NCBI GenBank assembly: GCA_905221605.1
Contig: CAJNDS010002396.1
Span: 12,501 to 76,500 of the forward strand
Source of the DNA: Symbiodinium natans
Taxonomy: Eukaryota > Sar > Dinophyceae > Suessiales > Symbiodiniaceae
Reading direction: 5' to 3'
Length of the DNA stretch: 64,000 nt
Under the pieces are notes generated by a model. That model was given only the letters and a program-made list of their open reading frames with translations, made no database searches and was not told the origin of the DNA. The position numbers and the translations under genes were made by a program. Of this stretch, positions 53,971 to 64,000 are shown piece after piece (position 1 is the stretch's first letter; each line of letters opens with the position of its first letter).

Positions 53971-54043
53971 GCCCCGATCATGGAAGTCACCGCCATGGCC
54001 ACCTTCGCACCTCCGGAGAGGCATCGAGCCCTCTTGCTCTGCG
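53971..54043 (+). CDS. 73 nt exon
   Basis: Acceptor AAGAG and GT donor, reading APIMEVTAMATFAPPERHRA and then LLLC. C-type repeats before (53885-53935), G-type directly after. Confidence 0.58.
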
Positions 54044-54363
54044 GTTTAGTGTTTAGGGTTTATTTGGGGTTTAGGGTTTAGGGTTTAGGGTTCAGGGTTT
54101 AGGGTTTAGGGTTTAGGATTTAGGATTTTTTTGGAGTTCCGGGTTTTGGGTTTAGAGTGTAGAATGTCGGGGTTGCAGGCGCAGGGTTTAGGGTTTAGGG
54201 ATTGGGGCTTGGGGCTTCTTGAAGGTTCATGGGTAGTGACAGGTAGGGCCTCATGTACCTCCAAACAAGTTCGTTAGCCTACTTGTAACTCCAAACAAAC
54301 GACCCGTGAACCTCCAAGTAGGCCTTCAACACAGGCTAGCGAAGCTTAGGGAGTACTAGGGAA

Positions 54364-54478
54364 CATGGAAACGGGGGTTTACGAAAATCAGGACCCCCTA
54401 ATATGGACCCCCGAATAGTAGGATTCCGTTTTAATAAGGACCCCAATAAGGTAACCCTATTTCAGAAACCCCCGTATG
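54364..54478. mobile_element. MITE-like family B, copy 4, carrying a splice acceptor
   Basis: Left GGGGGTTTACGAAA and right TTTCAGAAACCCCC pair. The right arm contains TTTCAG, which serves as a possible acceptor for the following exon. Confidence 0.78.
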
Positions 54479-54588
54479 CGCCTCTTTTTGTCTGGGACAC
54501 CTCTTTGCCCTACCACCTGGCCTTCGCGGGTGCTGCCCAGCTGGGCCACGATGTCAAGCCTTGGCCTCCCAAGAATCCCGAAGCTGAG
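54466..54588 (+). CDS. Exon, unknown domain
   Basis: Phase 0 frame from TTTCAG reads KPPYAPLFVWDTSLPYHLAF and AGAAQLGHDVKPWPPKNPEA. A second acceptor at 54539-54540 would give a shorter exon. CCCTAAA array follows, belonging to the next acceptor side. Confidence 0.5.
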
Positions 54589-54589
54589 T

Positions 54590-54690
54590 ACCCTAAACCC
54601 TAAACCCTAAACCCTAAACCCTAAACCCTAAACCCTAAACCCTAAACCCTAAACCCTAAACCTTAAACCCTAAACCCTAAACCCTAAACC
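54590..54690 (+). repeat. CCCTAAA array (C-type)
   Basis: About 14 heptamers, one CCTTAAA variant. Confidence 0.96.
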
Positions 54691-54697
54691 TCCCAAG

Positions 54698-54747
54698 GTC
54701 GACCAAGCGCGTGGTGGCGGTCAAGCGCACGCAGGCTCTGGGACCGG
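54698..54747 (+). CDS. 50 nt basic exon
   Basis: Acceptor CCCAAG and GT donor (GTACGC), phase 2 frame STKRVVAVKRTQALGP. TTTAGGG array follows at 54792. Confidence 0.5.
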
Positions 54748-55063
54748 GTACGCGGCCTTTCAGGGGTCCCGGGTCTGTATAGGGCTTTGGGGGTTTAGGG
54801 TTTAGGGTTTAGGGTTTAGGTTTTAGGGTTTAGGGCACCTGATTGCAGATGGTCTTTTGTACTTTATCTGGTCGCATTCCGCAGCATCCAATTGCAGACG
54901 GCAAGGCTTTGCTTCGGACAGCTCAGGGTTGAGGTTAGGGTTCGTTGGGGGGGGGGGGGGGGGGTAGCGGATGTATATACGCGGTAAGTCCACCGAGCCA
55001 CGAAACCCTAACGTCTCTCGCCCAAAGCCTGGGTTGAGAGTTAGTATTCTGCCCCGGCCGCAG

Positions 55064-55102
55064 GATGTTCCTTGCCGAAGCTGCCAGGACGCATGGGTCC
55101 AG
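55064..55102 (+). CDS. 39 nt exon with CxxC
   Basis: Acceptor CCGCAG and GC donor, reading DVPCRSCQDAWVQ. The CRSC pair may be half of a zinc site. Confidence 0.42.
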
Positions 55103-55431
55103 GGCTTACCCCAAACCCTAAACCCCCTATGTAAAGATATAGGATGCAGGGCTTAGCGGTCTAAGACCCGAGAACTAAGAAACTGGGGGTTGATTTGGAA
55201 TCAATCCCACAGTTCGGCCCCAACCCTAGGAAACCCCACCTCGTTGCCTTTTGCCAGGTCCCTGTATGAATTCCGGTAGTTGAGGAGGGACCCGTGGGGT
55301 GTTGGCTGGAAAGGCCTGTAATCACTACAGAGGTGTCAGGGCTTAGCTGCTGATTTGGGATTGCGTGTTTAGGGTTTAGGGTGCGGGGTCCATGGCATTC
55401 TAGGTCTGAGGGTCTGGGTTTTTGACGGCCT

Positions 55432-55432
<1 letters not shown>

Positions 55433-55463
<31 letters not shown>
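55433..55463 (+). repeat. G31 homopolymer
   Basis: Uninterrupted guanine run just upstream of the next exon; longest G run in the window. Confidence 0.97.
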
Positions 55464-55495
55464 CGATTCTGCAGAACCTCCATGCGTGCCGGCAG

Positions 55496-55549
55496 GAGCT
55501 GATTAGCTACGACTCCAACTTCTGCCGCTTCTGCGGAGAGGTGCAGAAG
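55496..55549 (+). CDS. 54 nt exon with FCRFCG zinc-ribbon-like motif
   Basis: Acceptor CGGCAG, phase 0, reading ELISYDSNFCRFCGEVQK; donor GT after 55540 or GC after 55549. The NFCRFCG pattern is like half a treble-clef or zinc-ribbon knuckle. Compare the exon at 59450. Confidence 0.62.
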
Positions 55550-55907
55550 GCGCCGCGCGAAGAAAGCCCGGAAATGCATGGTGCTGCCCTTCTCTTGCTT
55601 TTCAAAGGGGTGCTCTCCAGCTTCTGGTGTCGCAGCCACATGTGGCTTAGGGTCATGTCATGGGTGTGTAGGTTTTCCCAGGCCCTTGTAGAGCCAGAAA
55701 GCCTAGAAGCCTGAACTTGGATCAAACCATCCCACACCCCCAAACCCCAAGCCCAAGCCCAAGCCGACGCCGACGAAGCCGGTTGCGAGTGCTATGCCCA
55801 GCCGGAATGTGTAACGGAGTGCTGCCTGCACACCAACCCCTTCACCCCTGCACCCCTTTACCCCTTCAACTCTTCAGCCCTTCAGCCCTTGAGCCCTTGA
55901 GCCCTTC

Positions 55908-56000
55908 AGCCCTTCACCCCTTCACCCCTTCACCCCTTCACCCCTTCACCCCTTCACCCCTTCACCCCTTCACCCCTTCACCCCTTCACCCCTTCAACCT
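55908..56000 (+). repeat. TTCACCCC octamer array
   Basis: About eleven tandem units. Confidence 0.96.
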
Positions 56001-56808
56001 TGAACCCCCCCAAACCTGATCCCTACTAAGCGTCATCGCCAAGGTGGCCAAGCGAAACAGCTCATTGAAGCTACAGCTGAAGGCTGAAGGGTGACCTAGG
56101 GTTTGGGAGCAGGTGTTGAGAGCTGTCGCTGGAAGCCTTCCGACGCTGTTGTTTGGAAGAAGGGTTGAGGGATTCTAGCGGTCTAGGGGTCTAGGGTGGC
56201 TACAGTCTTCCGGGCGCTTCGGGGATCCCTCGCCGCAGCGAATCCTGTGGCAAAGATCGGCGGGCCGCCGTCGAAAGCAGGTGGGGTTAAAGACTTTAGG
56301 ACTCTAGGCTCTAGATACGTAGGGGTGCCGGTGCTTCTTGCGATTATGAATTTCTCAGTTAAAGACTCCTGTTTTGATGAGAGTACCTTCAAGTGTACAA
56401 ACAGGTATTTGTACATAATTTATCTTGCCTAATCATGTACATCTACATATATATGTATGGTACCCCACCGTCAAAACCCTAAACCTTGGAAGTACTTTTG
56501 CCAGGCGCCCAATGGTGGCTCGCCGCAGCGTGCCGAGTCCCAGTCCTACGTGCCGAAGTTTCGAAGCGCCCAAGCAGCAAAGATTGAAGCAACTAGTAGA
56601 ATAGAATGTACTATAATATAATAGCATATCATACAATAGCACATATTACACCCGTCTATACTATAATGTCTTTCAGTTAATAAGATAGTGAGACAATTTT
56701 ATCGCTAACGCGAGGCCGCCTCGGCAAGGGTACTGAGGCGGCAGGTGGGGGTGAGGGGGGGAAGGCGCAATAAGCGCGGGGAGGGGGGGGGGGGGGGGTG
56801 GCTTTTTT

Positions 56809-56839
<31 letters not shown>

Positions 56840-57039
56840 GGCAAGGGGGGGAAGTCGAACAACAAGCTGTCGCTTCACCTGTTTTGCTTGTTGCTTGCCA
56901 GCTGTGTACAGGTTCGGTTTGAGGTGTAAAGTTTAAAGCTTTGGGGGGGGGGGTCCGAGATTTGGCTTCGCGCGGTGTCAGAGGAGGGGGGTGGGGGGGG
57001 GGGGTGGGATGGGGGGGGGGGTTAGATTTAGGGTTTGGG

Positions 57040-57128
57040 GCTTAGGGCTTAGGGCTTAGGGCTTAGGGCTTAGGGCTTAGGGCTTAGGGCTTAGGGCTTA
57101 GGGCTTAGGGCTTAGGGCTTAGGGCTTG
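57040..57128 (+). repeat. GGGCTTA heptamer array (G-type variant)
   Basis: Twelve tandem GGGCTTA units, a T-to-C variant of GGGTTTA. Confidence 0.97.
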
Positions 57129-57469
57129 CTTGCTTAGGGCTTAGCTTCGGCCAGGCTAAGGTCCCCAAGGTCTCTCAGGTGTCTAAGGTCCCTAGGATCC
57201 CTGAGGTCCCTAGGGTCCCTAGGGTCCCTAGACCAATGTTGGCCTCCGACAGTGTTCAAGAACCATTTGGCCCAAACCCACCTCTGACGTCCCCCCCCGC
57301 CCCCCCTGCCCCCTCCGGCCACCTCCCGAAACTGTAGAACCCAAACCCTGAACTGTAAAAGCAAAAGCAAAATGCCCAATCTCCGGTATCCAAGGACCTC
57401 GACTCAGTTGTGCTTATGGTGGGTGTCGGGTTTTATTGGGGTTCTAGGATTGGAGGTTCCCGTGTGTGG

Positions 57470-57570
57470 CTCTCTCTCCCTCTCTCTCTCTCCCTCTATC
57501 TCTCTCTCCCTCTCTCTCTCTCTGTCTCTCTCTCTCTCTCTATCTATGTATATATGTATATATATATATA
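57470..57570 (+). repeat. (CT)n then (TA)n microsatellite
   Basis: CTCTCTCTC with CC and G interruptions, followed by ATGTATATATATATATA. Confidence 0.95.
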
Positions 57571-57711
57571 GGGGGGGTATGTCGCGGCTATGTCGCGGTT
57601 CCCATTGGCGGGTGTTTTCATCGTGTTTGCAAACCAGTACTTAATGCTTAAGTATATTCAGCAGAAGTCAGCTGTTAAGGCTACAGTCTATGCTAACTCT
57701 TCCCCTCCACC

Positions 57712-57865
57712 CTAAACCCTAAACCCTAAACCCTAAACCCTAAACCCTAAACCCTAAACCCTAAACCCTAAACCCTAAACCCTAAACCCTAAACCCTAAA
57801 CCCTAAACCTAAACCCTAAACCCTAACTAAACCCCCCCCCCCCCCCCCCCCCCCTCCCCCCCCCC
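57712..57865 (+). repeat. CCCTAAA array followed by C30-type run
   Basis: About 16 heptamers, then a C-rich run with one T. It ends before the acceptor at 57889-57890. Confidence 0.96.
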
Positions 57866-57890
57866 TAACTATACCAGCCAGCAAGCCGAG

Positions 57891-57928
57891 GTGCCCTCGA
57901 TGCCGACACGGACCAACTCGTCGAGTCG
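57891..57928 (+). CDS. Candidate 38 nt exon
   Basis: Acceptor CCGAG and GT donor (GTGCAC). The phase 1 frame reads ALDADTDQLVES; the phase 0 frame VPSMPTRTNSSS is also open. Confidence 0.4.
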
Positions 57929-59449
57929 GTGCACGGAAATCTCGCTTTGCTGGGTTGTGCTTTGGGAGAATGTTTATTTTCCTTTTTCCTTATAAGGGAA
58001 CCTATTCATAAGTGATTTTGAAATGGTTTAAGGCACAACTCAGTTTGGCTTTTGGGGGGGGATTTGGAGTTTCATTTTTTTTTTTTGGGGGGGGGGGGAG
58101 GGGTTGGGGACTTTGGGGTTTTAGGGTTTGGGGTTTAGGGGCCTTGCCACCATTGTTCATGCTGGGTTTAAGGTTTAGGGTGAGGCTTGAGGGAACTTTC
58201 CCACCCATGGGGGGTGGGAATGGGGGGGGGGGGGGGGGGTAATCCATGGTGGGGAGATACAATGGCGGGGGGGCGTGGGGGGTTTGTATGGGGAAAGCAA
58301 GCAGTGGCCAGGTGGCGAGGTCACCTATCAACTCCAGGCCAGGGTTTGGGGGTGTAGGGGGTTTAGGGCTTAGGGGTTGAACTGCAGCTGAGTCCAGAAA
58401 CGCTCAACTATAAGTTCCTACACAGGGGCCCTTTCTTCATGGTTTGGGGGCCCCGCCTAATTTCGTTCGACGAAACTTGAAAGCCCAGATGCAGGCCTTC
58501 TAGCTCATTAGTTATTTCATGCCGGGGGATCCCACTTTCTGGACCCCCGCAAAGGAAAACCTGGGACTTCAAATACCGAAAAACACAAAACTGCCTTTTT
58601 AGGTCTACAAGAAGGACCAGCCTTCTTCGAGCACACAAACAATTGCCCACTGTAGGCCATTTGGGAACTCCGCTTTCCCTCCTTCCCCCAACATCCCGAA
58701 GCCCCTGAGCTCCCGGGGGTCCTGAGCGGTCCGTGAAAGTTGCTACCCAGGAGTGCTAGAGCCAGAACTTCCTTGATTTAGGGTTTTCTGGGCTCAGTGT
58801 CCTTGATGATTCGCGCACGGGAAGTTGCAGGTAGGGAGGCTGAACGTGCTGAAGCTCTAGCTGGCGACGCGTATAGCGGTGCTTACACTGTGGACCTAAG
58901 ATAGAGGGCCTCTACCACAACACCGCTGAATATGCCCCAACCCGAACTCGGCAGGCTCGCTGAGGATGATGAGAGTCTGCGCCCAAGCTTCCGCGCATGT
59001 TCCGAGCATCCTCAGCCCAAACGAGGATCCTCCAATCCCGGTGGAGTGCTGGAATCGTTTTGCAGCTTCCCTGTTGTGTGCACTGTACACCTGCAGACCG
59101 ATCCTGCCTGCCCATGAGGCGTTGTCGAAGAGGCGCAGATGCCCACTGGGACAGACTGGGAGTCAGGGTCAGGTTTCAGTGGTTTTAGGGTACTGTCAGA
59201 TCGGTAGGGAGTTTCGCAGAGGGTTTGCTTGCTGGTGGCACACGACGCTCAACCCTGAATCCTAGAAACCCCAAGCCCTGAAAACCCAACCCATGACGAA
59301 GCAACCACTCCCCAACTCCTAAACCCCTGCGCCAGATAAGCCCAAACCCTAAACCCTAAACCCTAAACCCTAAACCCTAAACCCTAAACCCTAAACCCTA
59401 AACCCGAAACCCTAAACCCTACTTAAACCCTTCAGCCCGAGCTTGCAAG
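57929..59449. other. Intron-like stretch without supported exon
   Basis: T/G junction block at 58075-58099, G runs at 58217-58240, degenerate G-type repeats at 58100-58180 and 58340-58380, and a CCCTAAA array at 59343-59425. Open frames at 58408-58650 (-) and 58896-59265 (both strands) overlap and lack motifs. Confidence 0.4.
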
Positions 59450-59500
59450 GTGGTCCGGGAGGCCTTCTGCAAGTTCTGCGGCACCGAGTTCCACGAGGAA
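59450..59500 (+). CDS. 51 nt exon with FCKFCG zinc-ribbon-like motif
   Basis: Acceptor TGCAAG, phase 0, reading VVREAFCKFCGTEFHEE to a GC donor; extending the frame gives ANYCPGPE and another Cys. Same knuckle pattern as the exon at 55496, suggesting a repeated zinc module. C-type repeats before, G-type (59540) after. Confidence 0.62.
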
Positions 59501-61919
59501 GCGAACTATTGTCCCGGCCCCGAGCCTTCGAGCAAGAAGTTTAGGGTTTAGGATTCAGGGTTTGGGGTTTAGGGTTAGGGTTTAGGGTTTAGGGCACCAA
59601 ACCCTGATCCCAACCGTTGCCAGCGGTTGGCCTGTCAACAACTCAGCGTTGGACGTGCTTCAAGCATCTTGTTAGAGATAATCCAACCTAATCAGGCCAA
59701 GGGTCCCTGAACCATAAACCCTCACCCCGAAGACCTCAGACCCTCGATAGAATCCCCCACATCTCGCAAACAGCCTGACACCCTGCACCAACGCCGCAAA
59801 CTCCGCTTTCTCGTCGCCAAGGCGCCAACTGCGGCTGCGACCCAAGATGGACATGGGGTGGGCTCTTCGAATACAGCAGGGTAGCTGGGCCCTAAACCCC
59901 AAACACTAAACTACAGTTTGGGGTGCCAGAATGGTGTAGACCGACCCCATTTGAGCTGTGGATGCCAGAGTGACTCATAGGGGCCTTATTTATTTATGGG
60001 TAGGAACACAAGTAGTGGTTTTGCTTCGGTGTGGGTTTGGGGTTTAGGGTCGAGAGGGGGTTGATGTTTATTTAGTTCAAGTAGTGTTTATATAGCTTAG
60101 GGTTTCGGAGTCGTTGTGCATATCGTGGTGATGCTGGAAGAGAGGCTTGACAACCCAGGTCAGCCTTCCAGTGTGGTAGCCCTAGCCGTAAACCCGAAAC
60201 CATCGCAAGCTGACGCAGCGCGGCTTGGGGGCCTTTGGGGCTTCGGGTTTAGGGATTTGGGGAGTTGGGGGAGTTTGGGGCGTTTGGGGAGTTTGGGGAT
60301 TTTTGGGCATTTGGGGATTTGAGGCTTTTCAAGGTTCAAGGCTTGAACATCGGTCCATGAGTCAGGAATTTGCTATACCCTTAGGGTTTAGGGTTTAGGG
60401 TTTAGGGTTTAGGGTCCTTCTGTAAGATACTGTATGGACTGAACCCTTGATCTGCAGCCACTTAGAACCTGTAAGTTTCTCAACGTTTCGTGAAGGTTGG
60501 AACTCAAACCTATGGCTTGTAACGTACATCTTGCTACTTAGAGCACCAGCAACAGCTGCCCATGACCCTCCAAGCACGGTGTTGTGCTAGAGGTCATCGC
60601 CGGGGGGGCGGTCAGCGTCGGAGCCAGGCCAGGGAGAGGGCTTCGGGTTCAGGATTTGGGGTTTAGGGGAAATCTGCTCCCTAAGCCTTTTGGGCCCTAA
60701 ACTCCCGACGCTTGACATACAAAGCACTCGACACTCAACCCAGAAACTCTGCATTCAGAACCCCGAACCCTAAACCCTAATTCCTAAACCCCGGATGGAG
60801 TCTGGAGCCTGAAAGGCCTTAAGGTCCAGGGTTTCGTGCTTAGGGTTCAGGGAAGTGACGGCAAACCCGCCCCTTGACGAATGGGCCCACATGAAGCATC
60901 CTGGCGGCACTACTACTGCAGCTGTTTACGGTTTCAGGGCTTTTAGGGTTGAGGGTTACTATGTTCAAAGGCTTAACGGAGGCCCTTAAAAGGGACCTTA
61001 GGGGGTTATTTAGAGGGTATTTGGGGGCTACTTCCCTGAATGTATGTGATGTTGAGTTCAGGGTGTAGGGATGTTGATGGTTAATTCGGATGTTGTTACC
61101 CCGAAGAACAGAGGGCAATTCTTAAGTTACGTGGGAGCCTTGCACTTTGTGGTTCACAGTTTAGGGTTTAGGGCTTATGGTTTAGGATTTTAAGGGTAGC
61201 AAGTGGGAACAATTGACCAGTAGCTGTAAGTGGCTAAGTCCTACTTGGGCGTACGTGATAACCCAGTTAAGTAGAAGTTAAGGAGGACTCTAGTGACTCT
61301 TTGCTGCTAAACCTGAAGCCTGAGACCCCAAATCCTTGAGCTTGTAAACCCCTAAATCCCAAGACCCATTGTTCCTGAACCAAAGACATCCCTTTTCCAA
61401 AACTACTCATGAACCTTCAATGTCCAGGAAAGCCTCTTCGACTTCCACGCTCCAGTTCAGGCGCCGGGTTACTTCTTTATGTAGGGTTCTGGTTGCAGGT
61501 GTCGGGGCTTGTGGCTTCCGCAGATCCCGCATCCGGTTCCTTACTCCTTGACTTGGTGCGCGTCGGACATCCCCCCTGCCCTCCCTCCGTGACGGCAGTT
61601 TTTTGGGGTTGGGGGTTTGTGGACTAGGGCTTAGGGTTTGAAGTTGGAAGACCGACTTTTGGTGGGGAATTTCGGGTGAGAGTTTTGGAGTTCATTGCTG
61701 TCTAGAGATCCGGCTAAACCCTGAAACCCTGAAACCCTAAAACCTAAAACCCTAAACCCTGAACCCTAAACCCTAAAACCCTAAACCCTAAAGCCCTAAA
61801 CCCTAAACCCTAAAACCCTAAACCCTAAACCCTAAACCCTAAACCCTAAACCCTAAACCCTAAACCCTAAAACCCTAAACCCTAAACCCAAAACCCTAAA
61901 CCCAACTTCTGCTCGGAAG
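59501..61919. other. Intron-like stretch without supported exon
   Basis: Arrays of TTTAGGG at 59540-59600 and 60382-60415, a GTTTGGGGA-type degenerate repeat at 60240-60320 and CCCTAAA at 61715-61905. Short open frames occur on both strands without domain content. Confidence 0.4.
61715..61905 (+). repeat. CCCTAAA / CCCTAAAA array (C-type)
   Basis: About 26 units mixing heptamers and octamers (extra A). Confidence 0.95.
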
Positions 61920-61952
61920 GCGAAGGCTGCTGCGAAGCCGGAGGTCGCCCAG
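61920..61952 (+). CDS. 33 nt Ala/Lys exon, phase 0/0
   Basis: Acceptor CGGAAG, reading AKAAAKPEVAQ to a GC donor; a GT donor after 61943 is an in-phase alternative. Confidence 0.5.
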
Positions 61953-61998
61953 GCACGTGGAGGGCGTGTCAGGAGTACTTGAGAAGGCTCATTTGGGA

Positions 61999-62250
61999 AA
62001 GGTTTAGGGTTTAGGGTTTAGGGTTACAGGGTTGCAGGGTTTCGGGTTTCGGGTTACAGGGTTACAGGTGGTTTCGGGTTTTCAGGGTTTCAGGGTTTCA
62101 GGGTTTTCAGGGTTTGCAGGGTTTCCGGGTTTCAGGTTTCAGGGTTTCCGGGTTTCGGGGTTTCAGGGTGTAGGGGTTTCGGGGTTTCAGGGTTTCCGGG
62201 TTTAGGCCAGGGTTTCAAGGTTTCAGGGTTTCAGGTTTTAGGCTAGGGTT
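61999..62250 (+). repeat. TTTAGGG then GGGTTTCAG/GGGTTTCGG array (G-type variant)
   Basis: Three TTTAGGG units, then about 20 imperfect GGGTTTCA, GGGTTTCGG and GGGTTACA units, downstream of the 61920 exon. Confidence 0.93.
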
Positions 62251-62575
62251 GTTACAAGGTGATTAGTACCCCCCCCCCCCACCTCTGTCCCCAGCTTTAG
62301 CAACAGCATCAATGAACCTCCCTGGCCCCCGTCAGCTTCAACACCTCTGCCTTCTTTCTCCGGGTCGCGTGCCAAAGAGGGCCCAGAGTAAAGCTCTGAA
62401 ACTTTATAATGAATTGGTTTTGAAAATAGGGTACAACCCTGAGCCCTACTCAGGTGCCGGGAGTGTGCATATTCTAGGCCACTGGTTGCAACCCACGTCT
62501 CCCAGCCTTTAACCTGCGACCGGTCTCAACCTGAAGAAGGAAGTCCAAATGTAGGGGCTTCTTCTGCTACTTGCT

Positions 62576-62673
62576 TAAGAGCCCCGAACAAAATAGAAAT
62601 ATTCTTCCTTATTAAGGGTAATATAGGGATAGTTATTGTATTATTCTTTCGGGGTTCTTAAGCAAATAGTAGT
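62576..62673. mobile_element. MITE-like inverted repeat, family E
   Basis: Left CTACTTGCTTAAGAGCCCCG and right CGGGGTTCTTAAGCAAATAG pair over about 22 bp. Inner arms AATATTCTTCC / AATATAGGG are AT-rich. About 98 bp. Confidence 0.86.
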
Positions 62674-62749
62674 TTTTGCTAATAGGATGTGGCTGCTTAT
62701 TTCGGCCCCTTGGTGAAACCCACGAAGCCCACCCGGCAATAGCTTTGAG

Positions 62750-62776
62750 GCGAAGAAGCGGCAACCTGCCGCCACC
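62750..62776 (+). CDS. 27 nt basic micro-exon, phase 0/0
   Basis: Acceptor TTTGAG and GT donor (GTGCTG), reading AKKRQPAAT. Confidence 0.45.
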
Positions 62777-63722
62777 GTGCTGAGATTTGTGGGGGTTTGT
62801 CAGGGCCGGGTAATTCATCAATGGGTTTCGCAAAGTTCTATACCCGAAGCCCTGGACCCAATATATACCTGAGACTCTAACCCCCAAACCCAAACCGTAG
62901 GCCTAAACCCTAAACTCTAAACCCTGTGAAACCCTCCAAAAGGGTTTGAAGGTCGAGGTTGGTTGCGGGATTGATAGCGTTTGTCAGGTTCATTTAGTGT
63001 TGGGGGCCGATTCGGCTTTATAGGGCTCTCGGGTTTTCGCTTCATCGTAGGGCTTAGTTAGGGCGTAAGGGCTGTTGGAAGCTAGCCATTGGGGAAACAG
63101 CAGAAACAGCCAACAAAACAAGCGGTTGGTGTAGCAGGCTTGGCTTGATGTCAAGATTTGTGCCCCGGGATTCGAAAGCCCGAGTAGCACGTTTGCGCAG
63201 CCTTTTGCGCCATAGCGCCCCTGATTCACGCAAAGCTCAAGTCCCAAACCAGTCCCTAGGTCAATCCGACCCTCACCCTCAAACCCGAATCCCTGCACCC
63301 TAATTAATGTCGAACCATGTTTGGAGTTTGGGCCCCCCCCCCCCCCCCCGTGAACAGTCGAGGCTGGATTTGTCCCTGTTTAGATGCTCTCGGGGGTTTA
63401 TATGATTTCAATAGGGAGTTTTTGGTATATGTCCGCACAATCTTTTTTAAAGGCGCACCACGTGGAATTTTCTTACAGCGCCCGGACGATTTGCATTTAT
63501 TGAGGATCCCACCGCGCACCCCCAAACAGTCAGGGTGTCCTGAATGACACAGCCAAATTGATTGAATAGAGGAGGCCCATACCAAACTGGGTCCAACATT
63601 GCACCCTCAGAACCCGAATCCCTGGACCCTACACACCCTAAACCCCGAATCCCTGGACCCCATACACCCGAAAAACCCCAGAAGCCCCTATACCTTGACC
63701 CCCTGAACAACCTTCCTCCAAG

Positions 63723-63776
63723 GCGCGGCCGGCCCCTGCGGCTGCTAGCCCTGCAAGCGCCACTGGGCCAGAGAAG
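63723..63776 (+). CDS. Ala/Pro-rich exon near window end
   Basis: Acceptor CTCCAAG, phase 0, reading ARPAPAAASPASATGPEK. The donor is unclear. Composition matches the two preceding exons (Ala/Lys/Pro), as in a disordered tail or linker. Confidence 0.5.
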
Positions 63777-63819
63777 GGGGACTTAGTAGTATTGTTATGA
63801 TTATTAAATTATTATTATT

Positions 63820-63962
63820 ATCTTTTTTTGGGGGGGCGGGGGGGGGGGGGGGGCTGTTCGAAATTCGGGTCTCTTTTTTTTTTTTTGTGGGGGGGGGGGG
63901 GGTTGTTCGAAATTCAGGTCTATTTTTGGGGGGTTGTTCGAACTTCAGGTCTTTTTTTGGTA
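63820..63962 (+). repeat. Tandem unit with poly-T/poly-G core
   Basis: Three to four copies of a unit made of GGTCT, a T run, a G run and TGTTCGAAATTCA. Copies differ mainly in the lengths of the T and G runs. Confidence 0.9.
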
Positions 63963-64000
63963 CCCTAGGTATCAGACTGTACTCATAGTGGGAAACCCCA

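Larger units (their letters stand above)
55550..57890. other. Long intron-like stretch with simple repeats
   Basis: It holds a TTCACCCC array (55908-56000), an AT-rich patch at 56580-56700, T/G homopolymer blocks (56781-56841, 56943-57018), a GGGCTTA array (57040-57128), degenerate GGTCCCTAG repeats (57160-57235) and a CT run (57470-57541). No exon is supported. Confidence 0.5.

Noticed and set aside
57134-57379. 81-codon - strand frame with RDPRDL repeats
   Set aside because: It is a translation of degenerate GGTCCCTAG-type repeats.

Overview
The window looks like nuclear DNA of a dinoflagellate, probably a core dinoflagellate. Three observations support this. (1) TTTAGGG/CCCTAAA heptamers are scattered throughout, as interstitial arrays in both orientations and not as one chromosome end. 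(2) The best-resolved gene, an AGC-like protein kinase at 1036-16283, reads through 25 very short exons (21-82 nt). Its 24 introns use donors GC (14), GT (5) and GA (5), and the acceptor is usually AG followed by G; GC/GA donors with AG|G are a known dinoflagellate trait. (3) Every coding exon I can support is on the + strand, as in dinoflagellate one-way gene clusters. Species cannot be named from this sequence.

Layout. 1-16.3 kb: the kinase gene, with all main catalytic motifs in order (glycine loop, beta3 Lys, alphaC Glu, RDLKPDN, DFG, GTPxxxAPE, DWYALG) and a reading frame that stays in register across all 24 junctions (1234 nt, about 411 codons). Its 5' end lies outside the window. 16.3-26.6 kb: small exon-like islands between heptamer arrays, product not recognised. 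26.6-28.2 kb: a compact two-exon MATH-BTB gene (about 360 aa, SPOP/BPM-like), with a 1 kb exon in a repeat-poor island. 29.8-63.8 kb: a long series of + strand micro-exons, possibly one very large gene or two or more. It contains an EF-hand loop, an Ala/Glu/Lys-rich coiled-coil stretch built of consecutive phase-0 exons, a Rossmann-like GxGxxG exon, three CxxC exons and an Ala/Pro/Lys-rich tail. I do not recognise its product.

Main discovery. The telomere-like heptamers are not random. Read on the coding strand, the sequence just downstream of an exon is of the TTTAGGG (G-rich) type and the sequence just upstream of the next exon is of the CCCTAAA (C-rich) type, intron after intron across the window. 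Each such intron could fold back on itself (UUUAGGG pairing with CCCUAAA), bringing donor and acceptor together. The polarity also predicts exon position and gene strand. It may replace weak splice-site information in a genome with degenerate donors.

Other structure: several MITE-like inverted-repeat families (one with seven copies), heptamer arrays that appear to have arisen inside MITE copies, homogenised variants of the heptamer, poly-T/poly-G junctions, long homopurine/homopyrimidine runs, a 760 bp trinucleotide array, and an AT-rich 31 bp tandem repeat next to three copies of a 12 bp palindrome. Gene boundaries outside the kinase and MATH-BTB genes are uncertain because exons are so short that frame and splice choice are often ambiguous.
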